NCBI RefSeq assembly: GCF_036053395.1 | Contig: NZ_CP107942.1 | Coordinates: forward strand, 10,530,001 to 10,594,000 | Length of the DNA stretch: 64,000 nt | Reading direction: 5' to 3' | Source: Actinoplanes sp. NBC_00393 | Lineage (GTDB): Bacteria > Actinomycetota > Actinomycetes > Mycobacteriales > Micromonosporaceae | In this document: positions 45,675-54,651 of the stretch, one piece after another | How the letters are laid out: every line of letters begins with the position of its first letter | Position numbering within the stretch: the first letter of the stretch is position 1 | The notes under the pieces: model-generated | Told to the model about the DNA's origin: nothing | Seen by the model: only the letters and a program-made list of their open reading frames with translations | Database searches by the model: none | Made by a program: the position numbers and the translations under genes

Positions 45675-46118
45675 TGAGGAACCACCGCATCAGCCCGGCG
45701 GCCCCCGTAGGGCCCGGTGTTGTGCCTGGCTGGGCCGGATGTGGCGGGCAGGTGTAGCTCCGGCGGCCGCGGCGCGGACCCGTACCGAGAATTTTTTTGA
45801 TCTTGTTTCGTGTGTAACGGCGCGATGTCGCCGCGTCACCGGGAGTGGCCGAACGGCCTACCTTGCGCCCGCCGATCGGTTGGGCGACTGCTGACGAACG
45901 GCCGAGGGCAAATCGGGCTTAACAGGGGCACGTGATGGCGGTCACGTCGTAAGGGTTATTTCCGGATCGATGGCTGTCATCCGGCCTCCGCGAAACATCT
46001 GTTCATTGCCGCAGGCCAGGTCACGTTTTGAAAACTTCCTTCACAGTCTTGACAGCGAGGGGCGGTTAGTAAGAACTTTTACCGCGACAGTAAACAGTCC
46101 TTCCTGAAAGGGTGTCCG
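45675..46118. promoter_or_regulatory. Upstream region of the RpiR-sugar transporter cluster
   Basis: 444 bp without a gene. It contains an AT-rich stretch (GAATTTTTTTGATCTTG, near 45788-45804), the inverted repeat ACGTGA-TGGCGG-TCACGT at 45930-45947 and a possible promoter with TTGACA at 46049-46054 and TAAGAA at 46070-46075 (15-bp spacer, a little short). The repeat could be an operator of the RpiR regulator. This is inferred from symmetry and position only. Confidence 0.45.
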
Positions 46119-47096
46119 ATGGCTGAGCCGGAGATGGACGGCACCGCGTTGACCGCGGTCGCCGACTCGCTGGTTCGCGACCGTGCCGCCCTTAACGGGA
46201 TTCCGCAGCTCGCGAACGACATGGCAACCGACGGAGTGCTGCTGCGGGTGCGCACGCTGCTCCCGGAGTTCACCGGGGCGCTGCAGCGGGTCGCCGAGCA
46301 GGTGCTCGCGGACCCGGCCGCCGCGTCGCGGGCCACGATCGTCGAACTGGCCGAGCGCAGCGGAACCTCGCCGGCGACCATCACCCGGTTCTGCCGGGCG
46401 GTCGGCTTCGACGGCTACGCGGACCTCCGCCTCGGCATCGCGGCGGAGACCGGCCGGGCCCGCTCGGCCGGATGGACCGTGGACATCGGCCGCGAGATCC
46501 AGCCGAACGACCCGCTGGAGCGGGTCCTCGGCCAGATCATGGCGGCCGACACCCGGGCCATGCACGACACCGCCTCGCTGCTGGATCTGGGTGAGGTGGC
46601 GCGGGCCGCGGTGGCGATCGCCGCCGCGCCGCGGGTGAACATCTTCGGCGCCAGCGGAAGTGCGCTGGTCGGCGAAGAGATGCAGTTCAGCCTTCACCGC
46701 ATCGGCATCCCGGTGTGGGCCTGGACCGACGTGCACAACGGTCTGGCCAGCGCCGCGCTGTCGAGGCCCGGCGACGTCGCGCTCGGTATCTCGCACAGTG
46801 GCGAGACCGGCGAGACGATCGAGCTGCTCGCCGAGGCGAGCAGCCGGGGCGCCACCACCATCGCGCTGACCAGCTTCCCCCGCTCTCCGCTGGCCGAGCT
46901 CGCCGACATCGTCCTGCTCACCGCCACGCAGGCGACGACCTTCCGGCCGGACGCGCTCAGCGCGCGCCATCCCCAGCTGGTCGTCCTGGACCTCCTGTAC
47001 GTCGCCGTCGCGCAACGTACCCACGAACGTTCGCATGCCGCGTTCCAGCGCACCGCTCAAGCGGTGCACGGGCACAAGGCCGCGAAGGACAGCTGA
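46119..47096 (+). CDS. MurR/RpiR-family transcriptional regulator
   Basis: 325-aa regulator with an N-terminal helix-turn-helix of the RpiR type (ATIVELAERSGTSPATITRFCRAVGFDGYADLRLGIA) and a C-terminal SIS domain that binds a sugar phosphate (VNIFGASGSALVGEEMQFSL; LGISHSGETGETIELLAEASSRGATTIALT). It is the first gene of a same-strand block that continues with two ABC importers, so it probably senses an amino-sugar phosphate (GlcNAc-6-P, MurNAc-6-P or similar) and controls the block. Confidence 0.92.
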   Translation: MAEPEMDGTALTAVADSLVRDRAALNGIPQLANDMATDGVLLRVRTLLPEFTGALQRVAEQVLADPAAASRATIVELAERSGTSPATITRFCRAVGFDGYADLRLGIAAETGRARSAGWTVDIGREIQPNDPLERVLGQIMAADTRAMHDTASLLDLGEVARAAVAIAAAPRVNIFGASGSALVGEEMQFSLHRIGIPVWAWTDVHNGLASAALSRPGDVALGISHSGETGETIELLAEASSRGATTIALTSFPRSPLAELADIVLLTATQATTFRPDALSARHPQLVVLDLLYVAVAQRTHERSHAAFQRTAQAVHGHKAAKDS

Positions 47097-47137
47097 ACCC
47101 TCTTTTTCGAAGAATGAAAACCCCCTGGGGAGGAAAA

Positions 47138-48448
47138 GTGAAGCGCAAGATCGCGGTTGCCGCGGCGCTCGCGGCAACGCTGTTCGGCGCCGCCGCGTGC
47201 GGTGGCTCGGACGCCGAAGAGGGCGCCACCTCGGCCAACGCCAAGGTCGACGGCGCCGGTAAGACCCTGAAGGTCTGGCTCATGGTCGACGCCGAGACCG
47301 CCTGGAAGAGCGTGGTCGAGGACGCCACCAAGCGGTTCACCGACGCCACCGGCGCGCAGGTCAAGGTCGAGTACCAGCAGTGGGCCAACCACCTCACCAA
47401 GCTGGACGCGACGCTGGCCGGCTCGGACGTTCCGGACGTGGTCGAGCTCGGCAACACCGAGTTCTCGAAGTACGTCTTCAACGGCGGCTTCGCCGAGCTG
47501 AACAAGGGTGACTTCGAGAACTCCGACACCTGGCTGTCGGGTCTGTCGGGCGCCTGCGAGCTGGACGGCAAGACCTACTGCGTGCCCTACTACGCCGGTG
47601 CGCGCGTGCTGATCTACCGCAAGGACCTGTACGAGAAGGCCGGCATCACCGAGGCCCCGAAGACGTACGCGGACTTCCTCGCGGCCGCCGAGAAGCTGCA
47701 GACCGGCAACGCGGCGGACAAGAAGTTCAGCGCCGTCTACATGCCGGGCCAGTACTGGTACGCGGCGATGTCGTGGGTCAAGTCCTCCGGTGGCGAGATC
47801 GCCAAGAAGGAGGGCGACAAGTGGGTCGGCCAGCTGTCCTCCCCGCAGTCCCAGGAGGGTCTGCAGAAGTGGGTCGACATGACCAAGAAGTACTCGAAGG
47901 CTGACGTCACCAAGAACGAGAACGAGCAGGCCGGCATCTTCGCGCAGGGCTCGGGCGGCATGTTCTACGGCAACGCCTGGGAGCAGGGCTCGGCGGAGGA
48001 GACCCGCAAGGACCCGAACGACCCGAACTCGCCGCTGGTCCCGACCAAGGTGAAGGGCAAGCTGGCCGCCGCGCCGATGCCGGAGATCCCCTCCTTCCTC
48101 GGTGGCTCGAACCTGGGCGTGACCCAGAAGAGCGCCAACAAGGAGCTCGCCGCTCAGTGGATCAAGGCCTTCACCGACAGCAAGTCGATGGAGGGCCTGA
48201 TCAAGGCCAACGCGCTGCCGAACTCGACCGCGCTGCTGGACAAGGCCGCTGAGAACCCCGCCATCGCGAACGCCGCGCTCGCCGCCAAGTCGAGCTGGTT
48301 CCCGCCGAACGCGGAGAAGTGGGCCGACGTGGAGAAGGGCAACGTTCTCCAGACCATGCTGACCGACATCCTGACCGGCAAGAAGTCGGTGGCCGACGGC
48401 GCCAAGTGGGCCGACGAGCAGATCAACACCACGCTCAACGAGGCCTGA
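47138..48448 (+). CDS. Sugar ABC transporter substrate-binding lipoprotein (DasA-like)
   Basis: 436-aa family-1 solute-binding lipoprotein from GTG 47138 (GGGAGG upstream). MKRKIAVAAALAATLFGAAAC is a signal peptide with lipobox at Cys21. TLKVWLMVDAETAWKSVVED and DATLAGSDVPDVVELGNTEFSKY resemble DasA, the N,N'-diacetylchitobiose-binding protein of Streptomyces. Ligand by resemblance: chito-oligosaccharide. A strong hairpin follows the stop, which may raise its mRNA level relative to the permeases. Confidence 0.88.
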   Translation: MKRKIAVAAALAATLFGAAACGGSDAEEGATSANAKVDGAGKTLKVWLMVDAETAWKSVVEDATKRFTDATGAQVKVEYQQWANHLTKLDATLAGSDVPDVVELGNTEFSKYVFNGGFAELNKGDFENSDTWLSGLSGACELDGKTYCVPYYAGARVLIYRKDLYEKAGITEAPKTYADFLAAAEKLQTGNAADKKFSAVYMPGQYWYAAMSWVKSSGGEIAKKEGDKWVGQLSSPQSQEGLQKWVDMTKKYSKADVTKNENEQAGIFAQGSGGMFYGNAWEQGSAEETRKDPNDPNSPLVPTKVKGKLAAAPMPEIPSFLGGSNLGVTQKSANKELAAQWIKAFTDSKSMEGLIKANALPNSTALLDKAAENPAIANAALAAKSSWFPPNAEKWADVEKGNVLQTMLTDILTGKKSVADGAKWADEQINTTLNEA

Positions 48449-48457
48449 TTCGCTGTG

Positions 48458-48488
48458 CCGCCCGCTCCCTGATCGAGGGGGCGGGCGG
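48458..48488 (+). terminator. Intergenic stem-loop between binding-protein and permease genes
   Basis: CCGCCCGCTCCC (48458-48469), loop TGATCGA and GGGGGCGGGCGG (48477-48488) form a 12-bp stem with one G-T wobble, and no T-run follows. At this position in ABC operons such stems stop or protect the 3' end of the binding-protein mRNA, so that more binding protein than permease is made. The permease ribosome-binding site (CTGGAGG) lies 5 nt after the stem. Confidence 0.7.
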
Positions 48489-48508
48489 TACGCCTGGAGG
48501 GATCACTG

Positions 48509-49480
48509 ATGTACGCCGTCGACTCCCCGCCGGAGACGCAGCCGGCTCCGCCGAAGCCGCAGCCCACGCACCGGGCGCGTCGTCGTAACCGCAGCGAGAC
48601 CCGGGTCCCGTGGCTGCTTTCCCTGCCCACGCTCCTGATCCTGGCAGCGCTGCTCGCCTATCCGCTGTACCGCATGATCGTGCTGTCGTTCCAGAACATG
48701 CGGCTGCGGGAGCTCATCACCGGCTTGACGCCGCCGTGGGTCGGCTTCGAGCAGTACACAAAGGCGCTGGGTGACGGCGTCTTCTGGGGGGTCGTGGCGC
48801 GTACCGCGGCCTTCACGGTCGTCTCGGTCACCGTCTCGGTGCTGCTCGGCCTGAGCATCGCGCTGCTGATGCGCCGGGTACACGCCAAGGTTCGCATCTT
48901 CATGATGATCGCGATGATGTTCGTCTGGGCGCTGCCCCAGCTGGTCGCCGCGCAGGCGTTCCGCTGGCTGACCGACTCGGACTTCGGCGTCCTGAACTAC
49001 CTGATCGACAAGATCCCCGGGGTGGATTTCGCGAATCACAGCTGGTTCGTCAACCCGTGGGAGGGCTGGGCGGTGATCACCGCGCTGGTGGTCTGGGCCG
49101 GCATCCCGTTCCTGGCGATCTCGCTGAGCGCCGGCCTCACCCAGGTGCCGAAGGAGCTCCTGGAGGCCGCGACGGTGGACGGCGCCTCGTCCTGGCAGTC
49201 GCTGCGCAACATCACGCTGCCGATCCTGAAGCCGCTGTTGACCATCGTCACGACGCTGTCGGTGATCTGGAACTTCGGCCTCTTCACCCAGAACTGGGCA
49301 TTGCGGGACGGTCACCCCGAACCGGTCTATCAGACTCTGTCAACCTTCTCGTACACGCAGGCGTTCGGGCAGTCCCGGTACAGCTACGGTTCGGCGATCG
49401 CGGTGATCACCGTGGTGCTGATGTTCGGCGTGATGGTGTTCTACATCCGCCAGATGTTCAAGATCGGAGAGGTGGACTGA
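48509..49480 (+). CDS. Sugar ABC transporter permease (DasB-like)
   Basis: 323-aa MalF-type permease with six helices (first near 34-54: VPWLLSLPTLLILAALLAYP). The EAA loop that contacts the ATPase is ELLEAATVDGASSWQSLRNITLPILKPLL. A basic N-terminal tail of about 30 residues precedes the first helix. Its stop overlaps the next permease (TGATG at 49478-49482). Confidence 0.92.
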   Translation: MYAVDSPPETQPAPPKPQPTHRARRRNRSETRVPWLLSLPTLLILAALLAYPLYRMIVLSFQNMRLRELITGLTPPWVGFEQYTKALGDGVFWGVVARTAAFTVVSVTVSVLLGLSIALLMRRVHAKVRIFMMIAMMFVWALPQLVAAQAFRWLTDSDFGVLNYLIDKIPGVDFANHSWFVNPWEGWAVITALVVWAGIPFLAISLSAGLTQVPKELLEAATVDGASSWQSLRNITLPILKPLLTIVTTLSVIWNFGLFTQNWALRDGHPEPVYQTLSTFSYTQAFGQSRYSYGSAIAVITVVLMFGVMVFYIRQMFKIGEVD

Positions 49481-50337
49481 TGGCTCGCCACGACGAGGGT
49501 GTCGTCACCGTCGGACGCAGCCGCACGGGCACGTTCTTCGCGAACACCACGGGCATCGTTTTCGGCCTGGTCATGCTCTTCCCGGTGTACTGGGTGCTGA
49601 ACACCGCCTTCAAGCCGGACAGCGAGGTACGCAGCTTCACGCCGACCTTCCTGCCGGCGAACCCGACCCTGGACAACTTCAAGTCCGCCCTCGGCGAGGA
49701 GCTGTTCATCCCGGCGATGATCAACGGTTTGATCATCACGGCGATGGCGGTGGCCGCGGCCCTCGTGGTCGGCTTCCTCGCGGCGCTGGCGATCGCCCGG
49801 TTCCAGTTCTACGGCCGCAAGGCGATCATCCTGGTCGTGCTGGCCGTGCAGCTGGTGCCGTTCCTGGCGCTGCTCATCCCGCTCTTCCTGATGATGCAGC
49901 GGGCTCAGCTCACCAACTCGCTGGTGGGCGTGGCCCTGGTCTACCTTGTGCTGCTGCTGCCGTACACGGTGTGGACGCTGCGTGGTTTCATCTCCGGCAT
50001 CCCGCGCGAGCTCGACGAGGCCGCGATGATCGACGGATGTTCCCGGCCGCAGGTGTTCTGGCGGATCATCCTGCCGCTCACCGGCCCCGGCCTGGTCGCC
50101 ACCTCGGTCTACGGCTTCATCCAGGCGTGGAACGAGTTCATCATCATCAACACGCTGAACAGTCCGGAAAAGCAGAACCTGATGGCCTGGCTGCTCTACA
50201 ACCAGACCGAGCGGGGTACCGCCTGGGGCCCGCTCATGGCCGGTGCGATCATCACATCCATTCCTGTGGTGGTCTTCTTCCTGCTGATCCAACGCAACAT
50301 CGCCACCGGTTTGACGGCCGGCGCCGTCAAGGGTTGA
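49480..50337 (+). CDS. Sugar ABC transporter permease (DasC-like)
   Basis: 285-aa MalG-type permease, six helices, EAA loop ELDEAAMIDGCSRPQVFWRIILPLTGPGL, ending in RNIATGLTAGAVKG as MalG-like proteins usually do. It overlaps the previous gene by one base. No ATPase gene follows; such systems in actinobacteria are driven by a shared MsiK-type ATPase encoded elsewhere. Confidence 0.92.
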   Translation: MARHDEGVVTVGRSRTGTFFANTTGIVFGLVMLFPVYWVLNTAFKPDSEVRSFTPTFLPANPTLDNFKSALGEELFIPAMINGLIITAMAVAAALVVGFLAALAIARFQFYGRKAIILVVLAVQLVPFLALLIPLFLMMQRAQLTNSLVGVALVYLVLLLPYTVWTLRGFISGIPRELDEAAMIDGCSRPQVFWRIILPLTGPGLVATSVYGFIQAWNEFIIINTLNSPEKQNLMAWLLYNQTERGTAWGPLMAGAIITSIPVVVFFLLIQRNIATGLTAGAVKG

Positions 50338-50353
50338 TCTGAAAGGGACATCG

Positions 50354-51799
50354 ATGTCTGACATAACGAACTCCGAGCTGGACCGTCGTTCCCTGCTCCG
50401 TCGCACGGCCGCGGTCGGTTTCGCCTCCATCCCCGCGGTGGGCATGCTCAGCGCCTGCGTCGGCGGCGGCGGTGACGAGGAGAACGAGCAGGCCACCGGG
50501 ACGAAGTCGGCGGACAACCCGCTGGGCATCGACCCGAAGGCCGGCATCGAGATCGTCATCTTCGACGGTGGTCTCGGCACCAAGTACGCCACCGACGTCG
50601 ACACCCCGATGTACACCAAGAAGTGGCCGGAGTCGAAGGTCACCTACAACGCGACCGAGCAGATCGCCACCACGATCAAGCCGCGGCTCAACGCCGGCAA
50701 CGCCCCCGACATGATCAACAACTCGGGCGCGGACATGATGGACTTCGGCGCCATCGTCAAGGCCGGCCAGGCGGCCGACCTGACCGACCTGTTCGCGGCG
50801 CCGTCGTTCGACGTCGAGGGCAAGACCGTCGGCGAGACGCTGGTTCCCGGTGCGATCGAGCAGGGCACGTACGACGTCGAGGGCGGCCGCAAGCCGTTCG
50901 CGGTGAACTACTCCTTCACCGTCTTCGGCCTGTACTACAACAAGAAGCTGTTCGAGAAGAACGGCTGGACCGCGCCGACGACCTGGGCCGACTTCACCGC
51001 CCTGTGCGACAAGATCAAGGCGGCCGGCATCACGCCGTTCGCGTACGCGGGTGCGAACGCCTCCTACTACATGGTCCGCGCGATCATGACGAGCGCGGCC
51101 AAGATCGGCACCGAGCAGGTTCTGAAGGACCTGGACAACCTCAAGCCGGGCGCGTGGCAGGCCCCCGCCATCAAGCAGGCGGCCGAGGCCTGGGGCCAGA
51201 TCGGCGCCAAGTACATGAACAAGAGCTTCCTCGGCCTGCGGCACACCGAGGTCCAGCTTCAGCAGAACCAGGACAAGGTCGCGATCTACCCGTGCGGCTC
51301 CTGGCTGGAGAACGAGCAGGCCGCCAGCATCACGCCGAACTTCGAGTACGCGGTCATGCCGTACCCCAGCGTGACGGCTTCGGACCAGCTCCCGGCGACC
51401 GCGATCAACGCGGCGGCCGGCGAGATCTACTTCGCGTCGACCAAGGGCAAGAACGTCCAGGGCGGCAAGGAGTACCTGCGGGTCATGCTCTCCAAGGCGG
51501 CTGCGCTGGAGTTCACCAAGCTCACCAAGTCGCTCACCGTGGTCGCCGGCGCGGCCGACGGCCAGACCATCTCGCCCGGTCTGACCAGCGGTAACGACAT
51601 GCTGAGCAAGGCCGGCAAGGACGTCTTCATGGGCTACCTCTGGGACACCTGGTACAAGAAGATGAACGACGCCTCGCTGGAGGCCGTCAACGCCCTGATG
51701 TTCAACGGCGGCGACGCGCAGAAGTTCTGCGACACGATGGAGAAGGTGGCCCAGGAGGTCGCCAAGGACTCCTCGATCTCCAAGAACACCCGGGCCTGA
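50354..51799 (+). CDS. ngcE: GlcNAc/diacetylchitobiose-binding protein NgcE
   Basis: 481-aa binding protein. The N-terminus has twin arginines (DRRSLLRRTAAVGFASIPAV) leading to a lipobox (LSAC), so export may be Tat-dependent. DNPLGIDPKAGIEIVIFDGGLGTKYATDVDTPMYTKKWP and NYSFTVFGLYYNKKLFEKNGW are characteristic of the NgcE family, which binds N-acetylglucosamine and chitobiose. It comes 16 bp after the DasC-like gene, so both importers could be on one transcript. Confidence 0.87.
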   Translation: MSDITNSELDRRSLLRRTAAVGFASIPAVGMLSACVGGGGDEENEQATGTKSADNPLGIDPKAGIEIVIFDGGLGTKYATDVDTPMYTKKWPESKVTYNATEQIATTIKPRLNAGNAPDMINNSGADMMDFGAIVKAGQAADLTDLFAAPSFDVEGKTVGETLVPGAIEQGTYDVEGGRKPFAVNYSFTVFGLYYNKKLFEKNGWTAPTTWADFTALCDKIKAAGITPFAYAGANASYYMVRAIMTSAAKIGTEQVLKDLDNLKPGAWQAPAIKQAAEAWGQIGAKYMNKSFLGLRHTEVQLQQNQDKVAIYPCGSWLENEQAASITPNFEYAVMPYPSVTASDQLPATAINAAAGEIYFASTKGKNVQGGKEYLRVMLSKAAALEFTKLTKSLTVVAGAADGQTISPGLTSGNDMLSKAGKDVFMGYLWDTWYKKMNDASLEAVNALMFNGGDAQKFCDTMEKVAQEVAKDSSISKNTRA

Positions 51800-51832
51800 C
51801 GAGAACCCCAGTTAGTAGGACGGTAGAGCGCC

Positions 51833-52738
51833 ATGCGGCACGGCAAGTATCCCTTCATCATCGGTTTCCTTGCCGTGCCGGTGGCGCTGTACGCCATCTT
51901 CGTGGTCGGCGCGTACCTGCAGATGTTCCGGCTGTCGCTGACCGACTGGACCGGCTACGGCACGTTCAAGGACATCGGCTTCGACAACTTCGTGAAGCTC
52001 TGGAACGACCCGGTCATCTGGACGGCGTTGCGGCACAACGCCTACCTGCTGCTCGTGATGCCGCTCGCGACCATCGCGATCGCGCTGCTCTTCGCCTTCC
52101 TGCTGAACGTCGGCGGCGGCTCGAAGGGCGGCATGACCCGCGGGGTCTGGGGCTCGAAGGTCTACCGGGTGGTCTTCTTCTTCCCGCAGCTGCTGGCGCT
52201 GGCCCTGGTCGCGGTGATCTTCCAGCGGGTGTACGGCCCGGACAAGAGCGGCATGATCAACGGCCTGCTCCCGGACTCGTGGGAGCCGTGGCTGTTCCTG
52301 GCCGACGAGAACTGGGCGCTGACCTGCATCCTGATCGTGCTGGTCTGGCAGGCGGTCGGCTTCTACGTGGTGCTCTTCTCGGCCGGCATGGGCTCGATCG
52401 GGCAGGAGATCTACGAGGCGGCCGCCCTGGACGGCGCGAACCGGATCACCCTCTTCTTCAAGATCACCATGCCGCTGCTCTGGGGCAACATCCAGGTCGC
52501 CTGGATCTACCTCGGGATCGCCGCCTTCGACGCGTTCGCGCTGGTCAACATCATGACCGTGAACCAGGGCGGCCCGAACAACTCGACCCAGGTGCTGAGC
52601 ATGCAGATCTATCTCAACGCCTTCAAGTACTCCCAGGCCGGCTACGCCTCGGCGATCGGCGTAGTGCTGTTCTTCCTGGCCCTGAGCTTCGCGTGGCTGA
52701 CCCTGCGGGTCACCCGTCGCGACAGCGTCGAAGCCTGA
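51833..52738 (+). CDS. ngcF: GlcNAc/chitobiose ABC permease NgcF
   Basis: 301-aa MalF-type permease from ATG 51833. MRHGKYPFIIGFLAVPVALYAIFV starts the first helix. The EAA loop is EIYEAAALDGANRITLFFKITMPLLWGNI. The late segment NIMTVNQGGPNNSTQVLSMQIYLNAF is typical of NgcF. Six helices are predicted, consistent with family length. It lies 33 bp after ngcE. Confidence 0.88.
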   Translation: MRHGKYPFIIGFLAVPVALYAIFVVGAYLQMFRLSLTDWTGYGTFKDIGFDNFVKLWNDPVIWTALRHNAYLLLVMPLATIAIALLFAFLLNVGGGSKGGMTRGVWGSKVYRVVFFFPQLLALALVAVIFQRVYGPDKSGMINGLLPDSWEPWLFLADENWALTCILIVLVWQAVGFYVVLFSAGMGSIGQEIYEAAALDGANRITLFFKITMPLLWGNIQVAWIYLGIAAFDAFALVNIMTVNQGGPNNSTQVLSMQIYLNAFKYSQAGYASAIGVVLFFLALSFAWLTLRVTRRDSVEA

Positions 52739-52747
52739 TTGCGAGAC

Positions 52748-53659
52748 ATGATGACGAACCTCACCAGCGAGAAGACCGCCGATGCGACGGTGAAGCCGGA
52801 GCGCGCCGCTGGTAAGTCCCGCGAGAGGCGCCGCGCCAACCCGCTCGGCGGCGTGGCGCACCTGGCCCTCTTCCTCTGGGCGCTCGCCACCGTCGGCCCG
52901 CTGATCTGGGTGGTGCTGGCCTCGTTCAAGACCAACGAGGAGATCTTCCTCGGCGAGCCGTTCGGGCTGCCGTCCAGCTTCTCGTTCACCAGCTACGCCG
53001 ACGCCTGGCGCGAGGCGCACATCGGCGAGTACTTCCTGAACAGCGTCTTCGTGGTGCTGGTGAGCACGGCCGGCACCATGCTGCTCGGGTCGATGGCCGC
53101 GTACGTGCTGGCCCGCTACAAGTTCGTCGGCAACCGGTTCATCTACTACCTGTTCGTGTCCGGGCTGGCCTTCCCGACCTTCATGGCGCTGGCCCCGCTG
53201 TTCGGCATCGCGCAGTCGCTGAACCTGCTGGACTCGTTCACCGGCCTGATCCTGATCTACATCGCCTACTCGCTGTCGTTCACGGTCTTCTTCCTGGTGG
53301 CGTTCTTCCGCACGCTGCCGTACGAGATCGAGGAGGCGGCGACCGTGGACGGCGCCGGGCACCTGCGCCGGTTCTTCCAGGTGATGATGCCGATGGCGAA
53401 GTCCGGCCTGGTCAGCATCACGATCTTCAACATCGTCGGCCAGTGGAACCAGTACCTCCTACCGGTCGTGATCATGCAGAGCGAGTCGAAGTACGTGCTG
53501 ACCCAGGGCATCGCGAACATCAGCGTGTCGGCCGGTTACCAGGCTCAGTGGGGCCAGCTGTTCGCCGCGCTCACCCTCTCCATCCTGCCGATGATCGTCG
53601 TCTACGCGATCTTCCAGCGGCAGATCCAGGCCGGTCTGACCGCCGGCGCGGTCAAGTAG
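52748..53659 (+). CDS. ngcG: GlcNAc/chitobiose ABC permease NgcG
   Basis: 303-aa MalG-type permease. ATG 52748 is preferred to TTG 52739. After a basic N-terminal tail there are six helices and the EAA loop EIEEAATVDGAGHLRRFFQVMMPMAKSGLV. The C-terminus is QRQIQAGLTAGAVK. It is the last gene of the importer block. No ATPase, glycosidase or kinase gene follows. Its 3' end is close to a stem-loop shared with the convergent LysR gene. Confidence 0.88.
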   Translation: MMTNLTSEKTADATVKPERAAGKSRERRRANPLGGVAHLALFLWALATVGPLIWVVLASFKTNEEIFLGEPFGLPSSFSFTSYADAWREAHIGEYFLNSVFVVLVSTAGTMLLGSMAAYVLARYKFVGNRFIYYLFVSGLAFPTFMALAPLFGIAQSLNLLDSFTGLILIYIAYSLSFTVFFLVAFFRTLPYEIEEAATVDGAGHLRRFFQVMMPMAKSGLVSITIFNIVGQWNQYLLPVVIMQSESKYVLTQGIANISVSAGYQAQWGQLFAALTLSILPMIVVYAIFQRQIQAGLTAGAVK

Positions 53660-53668
53660 AAGAGCCCT

Positions 53669-53691
53669 CGGTGAGTCACGGGGGCTCACCG
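53669..53691. terminator. Possible bidirectional terminator after ngcG
   Basis: CGGTGAG (53669-53675) and CTCACCG (53685-53691) form a 7-bp stem with a 9-nt loop, overlapping the stop of the LysR gene. There is no T-run, so termination would be weak or factor-dependent. Confidence 0.45.
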
Positions 53692-54573
53692 CGGACCGTC
53701 CGGCAGGGCCAGCCGTAGCAGGGCGTCGGTGGCCGGCCCTGCCGGTGTTCCGGAGGGCAGGGCGACCGAGACCTGCCAGGCCGGTCCCGAACCGGAGACC
53801 GCGGCCGCGTGCAGGCCCTTGGCGTGCGGCTTGCGGGTCACCGGAGCGGGCACCAGGGCGACGCCGAGGCCCTGGTGCACGAAGTCGAGCAGGGTGTGCA
53901 CGTCGTTCACCTCGACCGCGATGCGCCGCTCGGCCCCGGCCCGGGCGAAGGTGAGGTCGTTGACCCCGCGAGCGCCCCAGTCCGGGCTGAAGTCGACGAA
54001 GTCCTCGCCGGCCAGATCGCTCACCGACACCTCGTCCTGCTCGGCCAGGACGTGTGCCGGGTGGCAGAGCAGCATCATCGACTCGACGCCGAGCGACAGC
54101 AGGCGTACCCCGTCCGGCGCCGGACCGGGGAGCGCGACGAACCCGGCGTTCAACTGCCCGGTGCGCACCTGCTCGACGAGATGGCCGGAGCCGGCGTAGC
54201 GCAATCGCACCTCGACGCCGGGATGCGCGCGACGGAAAGCGGCGACCAGCGGGGGCAGGTCGATCACCCCGAGGCACTGCTCGGAGCCGACCGCCAGACT
54301 GCCGCGCAGCAGCCCGCGCACCGCGGCCACCGCGTTGCGGGCCGCCGCCGCGCTGGCCAGCGTCCGGTGCGCCTCGGTGAGCAGCGCCTGCCCGGCGTCG
54401 GTGAGCTCGACCCGGCGGGTGTGCCGGACGAACAGCTCGGCGTCCAGATCGCGCTCCAGCGCCCGGATCGAGGCGGACAACCCGGACTGGGCCACCCGCA
54501 TCCGCTTGGCGGCACGGGTGAAGTGCTGCTCCTCGGCGACGGCCACGAAATACTCGAGATGCCGCAGTTCCAC
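53686..54573 (-). CDS. LysR-family transcriptional regulator
   Basis: 295-aa regulator from GTG 54573. The helix-turn-helix is LRHLEYFVAVAEEQHFTRAAKRMRVAQSGLSASIRALERDL, and an effector domain of the periplasmic-binding type follows (GSLAVGSEQCLGVIDLPPLVAAF...). It is divergent from two aldo/keto reductases, which are its likely targets. The 78-bp gap contains TTAGCTGCTTAA (54587-54598), a partly symmetric T-N-A element of LysR type. Confidence 0.92.
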   Translation of the reverse strand: MELRHLEYFVAVAEEQHFTRAAKRMRVAQSGLSASIRALERDLDAELFVRHTRRVELTDAGQALLTEAHRTLASAAAARNAVAAVRGLLRGSLAVGSEQCLGVIDLPPLVAAFRRAHPGVEVRLRYAGSGHLVEQVRTGQLNAGFVALPGPAPDGVRLLSLGVESMMLLCHPAHVLAEQDEVSVSDLAGEDFVDFSPDWGARGVNDLTFARAGAERRIAVEVNDVHTLLDFVHQGLGVALVPAPVTRKPHAKGLHAAAVSGSGPAWQVSVALPSGTPAGPATDALLRLALPDGPR

Positions 54574-54651
54574 GATTGAGCACCTTAGCTGCTTAATCCG
54601 AGCGGTTTCTTCTGTTGGACGCGACGTCTCCCGCAGACAAAGGTGGAGCTC

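Noticed and set aside
45447..45677. Open frame running through repeat array 3
   Set aside because: It is made of the repeat itself (repeating peptide), with no start signal and no similarity beyond the array.
45780..45805. Terminator at the GAATTTTTTTGATC run
   Set aside because: The T-run is not preceded by a clean stem; the G/C-rich sequence before it does not fold symmetrically.
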